From the NCBI RefSeq assembly GCF_949628265.1, contig NC_088789.1, positions 1,054,001-1,118,000 of the forward strand: a stretch of DNA of 64,000 nt. The letters run 5' to 3'. This stretch comes from Cloeon dipterum. Lineage: Eukaryota; Arthropoda; Insecta; Ephemeroptera; Baetidae. Numbering within the stretch: the stretch's first letter is position 1; each line of letters starts with the position of its first letter. The notes under the pieces are model-generated. The model made no database searches. It was not told the origin of the DNA and was given only the letters and a program-made list of their open reading frames with translations. Made by a program: the position numbers and the translations under genes. Positions 33,401 through 43,122 of this stretch are shown piece by piece.

Positions 33401-36400
33401 TTCAACAGAATCCTTGCATGCAACCGATTCTTTGTATTTTGATGTCCCTCTTTCGTCTTTCAACTCCAAGGAGAATATTATTGCGTTTCCGTGGGACTTT
33501 TTATCCGATAGATAGACGACATCGACACAAAAAGCGCTGGATGATTCACGCAGTGTTAATTCCATTGAACTAGGTGAATTCAAAGATCGAAGAACATAGT
33601 CTAGAAGAAAATACATTCCATATAAAAATTTTATCATATATATAAATATATATTTAGATGCATACACTCGTGTAGTTTGAAGAGACCATATTTGTTGGTT
33701 CGAAAGGAAACGAAATGTTCGGGTTTGTTCGACTCTCTGCCAGTGAATAAAAAGGGTTAAGAATGCAGTCGATATATATAATAATTAGGAAGTAATTTTC
33801 AAAGTTGAATTAGTTTGGCTTTTATACTTAGGAGTTTGCCACAATTTCCTACCACATACCTTTTGGGCAGGAAATCAATTTTTGCTATGTCATTAATTGT
33901 TAGCTTATCCTCGCAGTCTTTATCGGTAGTATTAAAAGTTATAGCAAGCGTGGCGTGCGCCCATTTCTTCCCACCACTGAGAAGCTCCTGTCCCTTAAAA
34001 ATCGAGCGCATTATTATTATTGTTGTAATAATATATAGCATATATATTCTACCAATTTAGCTTGGTACTCTGTCACAGGGGTCGGATACTGTCCTTTTAG
34101 GATATTCGTGCAGTCTCGTAAAATAGATTTGTGTTGTATATTCCACCCATCGAGAACAGCGATAAATCCTTTATCCAAGTTTGTGTCCTTCGTGAAAAGG
34201 AATTGCGCAGAGTCGGTGGCCAGAATCGAAAAATGAATGCTTAAATTCTGGTTGTTTGTGAAATTAAATTTTTTATTAAATTTGTCCGTTGCAATGAACA
34301 CTGGCAGGTCTGCAATTAAAAATACCATCTTAAAGAAGATAAGAATGAATAAATTTTGTACCATTCCATCGGTAGTCAGTGACCATTGGGAAATCGTAAA
34401 AAGTGTTTGGCATGTTTTCCCATCCTTTCTGACTCCACGACTTGCAGCCACTTTCTACCGCCAAATTGCAATCGTATTGGGAAAGTGGAATCGCATTTCC
34501 GTGCACATCCTCAACTTGCACTCGCACGAAATCTGTGCAAAAGTATGATTAGCGATGTCGTCTGATAGAATCTTCGGAATATCGAAAATAATAATTTATA
34601 TTTATTTTTAGAGCAATCATAAAATAAAAAATATATAAATGCTGAGTGCACATTCCCACTGGCGAAAACCAGCACCCCGTTTCGAGTCTGAATCTCCTTA
34701 ATTTTAAATTAAATATACATGGAATGCCTCTAAATTATCGATATTAAAAATATGGAAACATTTATATATTTTTTTATTTCTTATCTTTCATAACTACATA
34801 CCCGTCATGGTTGTTTGCGTGTTTTGAACAAAAGCAATTGTTGGACCGTCTGAGACGCAAGCCTCCAGTTGATCTCCATGTCTTATTTCAAACAAGTTTC
34901 CGTCCGTGCCGTGGTAGTCTAGAACTGTACAAAAGAGAAATATTGAATATCGCGTTAAAAATTTTCCAGAACACAAGAGAGGATTAAACAGAAACGAACC
35001 TGTCTCACACCTCGGGGGAAGAAATCCTTCAGCGCATCCATTCAAACAGTTTCCGTCAACATGGTTTATTTGTCCGCCTGAGCACTTTTTCGTGGAAACG
35101 TTGGAGCACTTTAAGCCAAAATTGTTGCCTCGGCAGCCTTTGAAATAAAATTAGATATGCAGCTAATTTTTTCCAAAATCTTGAATTACTCTGGTTGCAA
35201 TGAGGCTCCATGAATCCAGCGGCGCATCCTCGTAGACACGTTCCGTCAATGCGATTCAAACTTCCGTTTAGGCAGGCTCGATTGGAAGTTTTGGAGCAGT
35301 TTAGACCGTACTTATTACCAGTGCACTCTATTCAACCATAAAATCGATTCAAAACAATTTAAAATTTGCTACATTTAATTGAATTCGATAGTTGTTCTTC
35401 TCCTATCGGAAGACTCACGCATTTTATAAATTTCTGTACAGTTTAAAGAAATTTACCAGATTATGTAAGGTTCCTACAATATTTTTAACCCCAAAACGAA
35501 TAAAAAAGAGTTATTAAATAGTAAAACAAACCTTTTTCACATTCTGGAGGTTCATATCCGACTGCGCATCCTTGTAAACAGTTTCCGTTGACGTGATTGA
35601 ACGCGTTTTCCAAACAACGCTTTATGGAAGTGAAAGCACAATTTTTTCCAAATTTACTTCCTTGACATTCTGAAATTATTCGGAAAATTGGTAATCTTAT
35701 TTTTCAATTTCTTTAATTTATACTTTCAGTGCAATCAGGACTTGTGTATCCATCAGCGCAGCCTTGGGTGCAACGTCCGTCTATCGGAGAGTATTTTCCA
35801 TCGATACAGACTCGAGTGGAAGTTTCAGAGCAATTTTGTCCGAACCTTTTTTCACTGCACTCTAGTCGATCATGGAATAGTTGCAAATAAATTATAATTT
35901 AATTTTAATTTTATTTCTCAAGTGCTTTTTATTTGCTATATTATTTAAATTCCTTTTAAATTGTCCGATTAGAATCAAAATATTTTTATATAGTCCCTAT
36001 AAATATATTTCCCTCCGAAGAGAATGGATGTTTAAAAGTTTTCCTGTTTATAACCCTCAAGTTCCTTGTGATTTTGGAACTTTGGTATCACTGCCCGTTA
36101 AATTACGAGCACCGGCCAAAGATAGAGCACGGAGGGTGATTGAAACGCGTGTTGCACACTGGCATACAGAAGCTGATCGCTGTAGCCAGTGCGGGTCAAA
36201 GGAATCTAAGGAAAGCTGAAAAACGCGAGATTTCTATGGGATTATATTCAAATATTAGTGAGTTTTTTTTTGCAATATCGCGTGCAATAGAGACGTCGAA
36301 GCCTAATATTTTTACACAGATAATCGAATTTTGCGGGCCTTGCATGCCAAAAATTAAGCCAGATTCAGAATCTTCTTGTCTTTTTCTTGGTCAGAGTCTG

Positions 36401-39400
36401 ACAAAATTCCTGCCACAGAGCCGCAAGGTTGCAAAGAGTTATTTCTGTTAGCGTGCGAACTGATCTCACGTGCGCGCGTTGAAAGTGCTTTTGTACGCGC
36501 GCTGATTTCTGCTTTTCGAGGTAAAATAAATCATATATAAATTTTTTACGATTTTTAACTGTATTTTTAGACAAACTAGGTTTTATGATAGTTGAAAATA
36601 CGCAATTTATTAAATTTATTTTTCGCGCTATGAATGACGCGTTATTTACGAAAAGGCTTGTCTAGAGCTCTGTTGAAAACGAAAGCCGGGCTGAATACAG
36701 CGAGCCCCTGAATTTGAGGAAACGCGTCTTGCTTTTTTCAAGTGATTCTCAGCTCTGGCAGGCGCTTAATTTACCACCGAAAATTCAACAATAATAATAC
36801 TATTTATAATTATTAAGACTCCAAATTTGAGTTTTTTCCTGAAAAAGTAGAAATAACTTTTTCGATTCCCTGAAGAATCACTATTTGACACAATTTAAAA
36901 CTAGATTAAATTAATTCATTCCAAACGCCATAATTACTTTAAGCTTGAAACACAAATTATAAACGTGTTTTGAGTTAAGATGTGTTGAAAACTTAATTAA
37001 ATAAACCAGACAAATTTATTTAAAAAATTAAACAAACCATATGCACACAGCGGGGGTTGATATCCAACTTTGCATCCATTTTCGCAGGTTCCGTCAACGT
37101 GATTGATTTTGTCTTCAACACAATGGTTCAAGGATGTGAAGTTACAATTTTGTCCAAATTTATTGCCCCCGCATTCTATAACAATTTTACGTAGCATATT
37201 CAGTATAAAAATAGTTTAGCTTTTAATTTTTAGCGGCGAACGTTCAGTGCAAAATGACGTATTAGAAAACTTGAAAATTAGCTTTTACGTTGAAAATGTT
37301 TGCAATAATCGCGTGCAGAACAAGTTAAAGCCGCGTGAGGCCACAGAAATTTAATCGATTATCAAACTATTTAAAAAAATAAAAAAACGAGTAAAAATAT
37401 GTACAAAATTGTGGCCAGAAAGTGACTAGGCCACCACGACTTTATTTTTTTTCTCGTGTTGCTTGAGTGCAAAAACGGCATCACGCTCTCCTTGTGTTAC
37501 AATGCATTAGTTCCTGATAATCAACTTGCTCTCTGCAAATTAAATTCTAAAATTTCGAGGCAAAAGAAGTTTTTTATTTTTATTTTGACTGCACTATAGC
37601 TGCAGTAAATTGTGGATGAGTAACATAAACTTACGAGACATGCGTTTACAAAAGCATGGTTGGAAATAGCAAAAAATCCTCATAAATGATAATTTTAAGT
37701 TATTCTTTTGCATCTAACTGTAAATATCATAAAATTCATAAGATGATAACATTATTCTTGGTTTTTAACGAATTATTTTGATTTTCTTAGAATTGTTACA
37801 ATATTCATTTACTTAAATAAAGAGACAAACCCTTTTCACACAACGGGTGTTGATATCCAACTTTGCAACCCTTTTCGCAGGTTCCATCAACGTGATTGAA
37901 TTGGTCTTCAAAACATTTTTTCCCGGATGTGGAAGAACAATTTTGTCCAAAGCTCTCGCCCTCGCATGCTAGATAAATTGTTATTGGAAAAATCAGCAAA
38001 AATTAGTTACTTTTTACGCGATAAGGATATTAAATAACAACGAGTTAAAAAATAATGACAGAGAAATTCTCATATTAGAATCGATTAACACTTAGTTTGA
38101 TATTATTTACCACTAAAATAGGTAAAAAAAAACCTTTTTCGCACTCTGGAGGTTGATATCCCACTTCACAAATGGTCAAGCAATTTCCGCTGACGTGATC
38201 GATTGAGCAATATTTATTGGACTTCTTGGAGCAATTTTTACCATAGGTCTTGTTCTGGCATTCTAGACAAGAAATTTAAATACGTACAAACAAATTATAA
38301 TTTTTCGAATACTTTGCGTGCAATTTGGACTTATATATCCGTCGACGCAACCCTCAGGACAGGTTCCGTCGAATGCAGAATAGTTTTCATTCAAACATAG
38401 TCGCTCTGAAGTTTTAGAACAATTTGTGCCGAACGCCTTTCCAGTGCACTCTGCCCAATCATTTATAAAAATTGAAAATATTTTCTTTCATTGAGGAGTA
38501 GTTTGATTTAGTAAAAAAAAAATGTATACAAAACATTTTCTTGGTGAAGCATACAACAGCATAGATATGTCTTTTTTTCTCTATTATAAATTACATACAA
38601 GAAGAGGTGGGGCAAAAGAGTTATGATAATTATTTTCATACCTGATTCACAAAGTGGGGGTTGATATCCAACAGCACATCCATTCAAACAGTTTCCGTCA
38701 ACGTAATTATATTTGTTATTAGAACAACGTTTTTTGGAAGTTACGGTACAGTCTATTCCATAATTGTATCCCTGGCAAGCTGTTTTGAACAATTGGACTC
38801 ATGATTTTATTTTGCTTTTGCAACAATTTTGTTCTTGTACTACACGAGCAAAAGTTTGAATATATATGTTAAATAGTTCGCTGTTTTTCTCATGCAATAA
38901 CTGTTATTATCATGACTTACAAGTGCAGTTATCCCCTTGATATCCAGCAAAGCATTTACAATCATTTTGACTATAACACAATTTGTATCCTTCACAATTT
39001 CCTCCGAATACCTTGCATTCACCTAGCTGATATAGAACTGTAAATAAAATTGATTGAACAAACTATTTATTAGAAAGTTTGGAATTCTAAATAACATACG
39101 GTCATTGAAATAATTTTGGTCTGGAGTCTGGTTATCAGCTGGTTTCTGCAATTGAAAGCAATTATCCACATATTTCATAGTTGTTTTAGTGACCAAGTTT
39201 CCTGCGTCGAAACAAAATGAGCACAAAGAAATAACTCAAGCACTCTGGAAATTCACCTTCTTTGCAGAATTTCACCCCTCCAATTACAAGTGATTTATCA
39301 TGCGCAGTCAATTTAAGTTGCCAACCTTTTTTTGGTGTGATATCACCTGCTCTAAATTTCTCTGTGATCCACTTCCTGTTATAATCCACTGAGATGACTG

Positions 39401-41800
39401 ATTTTTCAAAAATTTTTGATCTTGATGCGTTCAAGACTTCAACCGTGAATATTTTGTCGCCTAAAGTAATGTTTTTCTTTGTTAAAAACACGACGTCTAC
39501 GCAAAACGAGCTGGTTGAATCTTCATCTAATTGCACCTCCAATGAAGTATTTGAAACTTCAAGAGGTCGAATGATGGAATCTAAAATAAGATCGCGTGTT
39601 GGTTTGAAATTTCGAGTGAATAAAAATGTTTCAAGTGCAAATAAATCTCGAGAAAGTAAAACTTATGCATAAATTTGGCTAAAATTTGGAGACCCAAAAA
39701 GTGATAAAGGAATTTTTTTAATATCAAATTAATGTCGTTCAAAGATGATATATTTTATTTTCATAATTACGATATTGATTGAATTTGTATATCGATTTAA
39801 TCATAAAAATTCTGGTTATGTTAAGCCTCCACATTTAAACTAAAACTAAAAGTGGAAAGAGATTATGCGGTCACAGAAATTTTACTCTCGGTTCTCGGTT
39901 TATCATAATGCAATTTCTTAATTCTAAAACTTTTATAAATATTTTTGGGTAAATTTACCTTTAAATGATATATCCACGGTAAAATTGCATAATCTTTAAG
40001 ACCAGATTGTTTTAACTCTAATAAAATAGGTTACTTACATTTATGAGTTTTGAACAGGCTTCTTTTACTTTTTGTACCCCTGAAGGAAACATAAAAATCG
40101 CTGTCATCTTTTCCTTTGCTGCACGAGCTGCAAATTTAGCTTAGCAATATATTTGGGATATTACATGTGTGTATTTGTAACACTAATTGGCTCAGTATTG
40201 TCGCGAAAATCAAGGAACGAATTACAAATTCATGATTATCAGTGTAAAAGTAAATTAGTTGAAACCTTTTTGCGGAAAAAGTGATATCGATGTTTTCTCC
40301 TATTACTGTCAGAGAATCGCTTTCATCGGGTTCATCGAATGTAATTTGCAGAGTGACATGTGCCCATTTCTTCCCTTTTTGGAAAACATCATGACCCTGT
40401 GTATTTTTTGCATCATCATCAGCGCCATGTGAATTCAAATACATATATATCACGAAAAAACCAACCTCTTTGGTACGATACGGTGCATCACATTTTGGCC
40501 AAGTGTCATTGTGTATATCAATAGAACCATTGATTTTAGAGCAACTCCTGAGAGCAGATATATGGCTTGTATTCCATCCGTCAATAACGGCGTTGCATCC
40601 GCTATCTAAAGTTGAATCGCTGGTGAAAAGGAATTGCGCCGAGTCGTGTGCCAAAACCGAAAAATACATCTTGGAATTCTGGTTTTTCGTGAGTTTGAGT
40701 TTTTCCTCAAATGATTCATTCGCAAAGATCATTGGCAAATCTAGAAATTAAAAGCTGCAACACTTATAAATCTGGAAGAGGAATTTTATACCATTCCAGC
40801 GGTAATCAGTAACCATCGGGAATGGATCAAATAAGCGCCGCACATTTTGTTGCTTTTTCCATCCATTCAGATTCCACTTGTTGCAGCCTTTCTCTCGCAC
40901 CAAGTTGCAATCGTGAGCAGCAAGAGGAATTGCATTCCCGTTTAAATCCACGACATCAACCGTTGTGTCATCTATATCGGGTTTGAAAAATTACACACCT
41001 GCTTCCACTATCAGGTGAAAATTTAGCGAACTCATAATTAAATGGTGCATTTTGAAGAGAAAAGCATCCCCCCTTTTCTTGTTAGCGGTGGGGGACACGC
41101 AGTGGCCGCGCCAGTTGCAACAAACGATAACTGAGCATATCGATTTGCTCACGGAAGTAAACAGTGCAAACGATAAAATATAGATTTGGTGTAGCAAATA
41201 CATACATATAACACCAAAAAATAAAAATAAACGTGTTCTCTTCCTGCAAGCTTATGTAAGAGCGTATTTTTCACAAATATTTCACTTTTCAAATATTTTT
41301 ATTGAAATATTTCACAATATATTTCAATGATATTTCACAATTGAAATATCTCACAATATTTCAATGGCATTCTCGAAGCCATTGAAGAGCACATGAAGCG
41401 CATAATGAAAGAAAAGCAAAGGTGTTATTAAGGTCAAGTACAAGTACATATTTACGCTTGGAATAAAGTTATCTAATTTATATATTTCCTCATCATTTGA
41501 ACCTCTGTCCGAGAAGCTCATATGAATTTCAATATATGTACAAAAAACAACTTAAAATCAGATGATAAAAAATAACGCTTACCGTTTTTGCTCTGGTAAT
41601 CTTTCACGAACGCAAGTGGTGTTTCGTCTGAGACGCAAGCAGTCACAAAACTTCCATTCCGAACGGGGTACGCATATCCATCCGCACTTTCGAATTCTAA
41701 TAAAATCGCAAATTGTTGAAATCGATCACACTAATTTGAATCTCGACCCACCTTTTGCTAAAAGCAAAAGAAATAGGGGTACGGCGAACCGCCCCAACAT
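28177..41800 (-). CDS. Receptor-type protein tyrosine phosphatase with FAMeT-like and EGF modules, gene 1
   Basis: The gene starts at ATG 41,800 (signal peptide [16 protein letters not shown]) and ends at TGA 28,179-28,177, with roughly 45 exons and mostly short introns. Order from the N terminus: signal peptide; ACVSDE module; FAMeT-like module 1; about nine MEGF-type EGF exons plus one short EGF; ACVSDG module and FAMeT-like module 2; short EGF plus five EGFs; two FN3-like domains; transmembrane helix; PTP D1 with [20 protein letters not shown] and [14 protein letters not shown]2 with CHDGVTASG. D1 should dephosphorylate phosphotyrosine; D2 lacks the arginine and should be inactive. Exons checked base by base (41,800-41,752; 41,696-41,583; 40,971-40,792; 40,740-40,466; 40,396-40,266; 40,127-40,039) keep phase. 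The gene could instead be two adjacent transcription units, but I see no stop codon or internal signal peptide before D2. Ligand unknown; an adhesion or recognition role is inferred. Confidence 0.82.
30432..31625 (-). other. Gene 1 FN3-like domains, transmembrane helix and juxtamembrane segment
   Basis: The transmembrane exon is 30,712-30,432, with helix [20 protein letters not shown] followed by KRRR, the expected cytoplasmic stop-transfer. Upstream exons near 31,200-30,927, 31,449-31,245 and 31,622-31,500 encode beta-rich domains. [18 protein letters not shown] is a typical FN3 F-G region and FTTKCRP a typical G strand. The last domain has a CKCGEHK/NCPSE cysteine cluster next to the membrane, a candidate stalk or disulfide-linked site. 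Confidence 0.72.
30748..30922. repeat. Intronic inverted repeat (hairpin) in gene 1
   Basis: The arm at about 30,748-30,807 (AGATCGTCTTTGACGAAGTT, GAGCACGCCAATCGATT, TTGAGGGTCGAA) is repeated in reverse complement at about 30,861-30,922 (TTCGACCCTCAA, CGATTGGTGTGCTC, TTTCGTCAAAGACGATCT). About 55 bases separate them. It lies in the intron between the last FN3-like exon and the transmembrane exon. The equivalent intron of gene 2 (near 47,220-47,270) lacks it. Confidence 0.75.
31680..33078 (-). other. Gene 1 EGF array II (five MEGF-type repeats plus one short EGF)
   Basis: One EGF per exon, near 32,838-32,700, 32,552-32,415, 32,346-32,207, 32,066-31,927 and 31,818-31,680, preceded by a short EGF near 33,078-32,967 ([12 protein letters not shown]). 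Each follows the pattern C-x-G-x-x-F/Y-G-x-N/G-C-S, then C, then NG-x-C-x-x-GC-x-x-G-Y/F and a final C. This is the MEGF/laminin-like spacing. Confidence 0.8.
33130..34930 (-). other. Gene 1 FAMeT-like module 2 and following beta-rich module
   Basis: Exons: [17 protein letters not shown] with ACVSDG near 34,927-34,800; [17 protein letters not shown] through [11 protein letters not shown] near 34,534-34,363; [16 protein letters not shown] with [17 protein letters not shown] near 34,312-34,056; [16 protein letters not shown] near 33,994-33,855; [19 protein letters not shown] near 33,740-33,670; then a module of about 105 residues ([16 protein letters not shown] to [11 protein letters not shown]) near 33,605-33,287. 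The IDGW/LDGW plus SxxR core and the YxSFRTNxxGLF ending resemble the farnesoic-acid-O-methyltransferase-like domain (Pfam Methyltransf_FA). The 105-residue module is not recognised. Confidence 0.65.
35000..39041 (-). other. Gene 1 EGF array I (nine MEGF-type repeats plus one short EGF)
   Basis: EGF exons lie near 38,781-38,640, 38,452-38,318, 38,264-38,133, 37,970-37,830, 37,178-37,040, 35,864-35,725, 35,672-35,530, 35,331-35,193 and 35,140-35,000, after a short EGF near 39,041-38,920 ([13 protein letters not shown]). The exons examined are symmetrical phase 1-1, which lets repeats be added or lost without frameshift. [20 protein letters not shown] and [10 protein letters not shown] are close siblings, pointing to recent duplication. 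A long intron of about 1.2 kb (35,865-37,039) holds no visible exon; its GC-richer middle near 36,090-36,500 may be an insertion. Confidence 0.78.
39257..41800 (-). other. Gene 1 signal peptide, ACVSDE module and FAMeT-like module 1
   Basis: Signal exon 41,800-41,752; ACVSDE exon 41,696-41,583 ([17 protein letters not shown]); exon 40,971-40,792 ([18 protein letters not shown] to [10 protein letters not shown]); exon 40,740-40,466 ([35 protein letters not shown]); exon 40,396-40,266 ([15 protein letters not shown]); exon 40,127-40,039 ([18 protein letters not shown]); and the 105-residue module near 39,582-39,257 ([12 protein letters not shown] to [11 protein letters not shown]). A further exon near 39,203-39,101 links to the short EGF. 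Confidence 0.7.
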
Positions 41801-43122
41801 TTTAGATTTCTCCCAGTCGCGAGTGAAACCTAAACTGCAACAGACCAAACAAGGAACAAAAACAACCTACTTTTTTCTTTTTCATTTTTACTCTGCGGTT
41901 ATGTGACGGTGTTTTGGTAATCTTTCATGCAAACAGAAAGCACCAATCAAATCGATCTCTAGTAAAAAAATCTGATATTTTTGAAAAGCTAGTATTTTTC
42001 TCATTCGCATAAAAAACAGCAGATATTATTGATGGCTTTAATCTCCCGACAAATTGAGGTAAAAAGGCATATTTCTGTTGGAATTTCCCACGACGCATTT
42101 CACGCTGCATGAATTTTAATCTCGATCTTGCGGTTGCCTTACATTTTGATTTTGTTTCGATTTAATCTCAAGAGTTATTTCCTTCTCGGCTACGCGTTCC
42201 AAAATCAATCAGCAGTGTGGCGGGCTTAAATTATAATATTGAAGGTATTTTATCAGTATATCAAAATGAGAATTTCATTGAATAACAAAGATATTTATTT
42301 AGGGCAGACGCTTGCCAATTTTTGTCATTCGCAAAAATTCATAACGGATTTTTACACAGAATAAACTCTGCTGGAAATCCACCCCCTCCCCCCTTCCCCG
42401 AGCTGGAGGCAACTAACTCGCCCTGGCAGGGTCACTAGCCAGTAGCCACCGTTTGAAGGTGATGCCGCCACGATTCATTGGAGAACAGAGCGCGCGGCCC
42501 GAGGCCGCTGGACCAACAGCAGAAGAGCCAGCGGCGGCGGTCGCCACTCCTGCCGAGACGCTAAAGCCACACCGCTTGCGGGCGCAGAGCCAGCAGGCGA
42601 GCCGTTGTGCCAGACTTAAAATATTTTTCTTGACTGTCGTGCTTCCGCATTGAAATGTGCGTAAAAGATATGCAACCTGCACAAAAGGACTGCTCTGCGG
42701 CACAGCTTACTCCTTGTCGTGTGCTTGATGAATGTGTCAGAAATAGGCCTGTGGATAATTTTAAGAATAAAACAATCACCTTGATAGTTGATAATTTTCA
42801 TTTACTATTATGAAGCGATTAATGATTTTTTTCACTTGGGCTCGTGAAGAGACTGTTTACACACAAATAAATATTGTAATAAGAAGCATACAAGCGTTCT
42901 TTAGGGAGAATTTTCTCTCCCTCGCACGTGGTTTAGGCGTTTCTATGATTAAAATTGTATTTCTAATAAATATTAAATCTTCCATTATTTTTAGTATTTT
43001 AACTAATCATATTATTTTCTTTATTCTTTATTTATCCTTAAATTTAACTTATTTCAACGAGAATATTACTTGATATTATTGATTAAAGTGTAATATAACG
43101 TTGTGAGAATAGATAAGTTCAC
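41801..43122. other. Intergenic DNA between phosphatase genes 1 and 2
   Basis: Left part (41,801-42,660): promoter and 5' UTR of gene 1, with a GC-rich patch at 42,450-42,600. Sequence just upstream of the ATG (CTGCAACAGACCAAACAAGG) resembles that of gene 2 (CTGCAACGGGCCCAACAAGG near 57,093), so the promoters are duplicated too. Right part (42,664-43,122): duplicated 3' flank of gene 2. No separate gene is seen. Confidence 0.5.
42664..42745 (+). repeat. Duplicated 3'-flank block downstream of gene 2
   Basis: This is the partner of 27,622-27,705. The start-to-start spacing of about 15.04 kb gives the size of the gene 1 duplication unit. A 14-base match (GATATGCAACCTGC) occurs at the equivalent place after gene 3. 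Confidence 0.7.

Noticed and set aside
28177-41800. Splitting gene 1 into two genes at the second ACVSD module (34.9 kb)
   Set aside because: No second signal peptide exon and no stop codon or poly(A) arrangement occurs between EGF array I and the second FAMeT-like module. Gene 2 shows the same continuous design.
42413-42703. Minus-strand frame of 96 residues upstream of gene 1
   Set aside because: Overlaps the duplicated 3' flank of gene 2 and a GC-rich patch; no signal peptide or domain.
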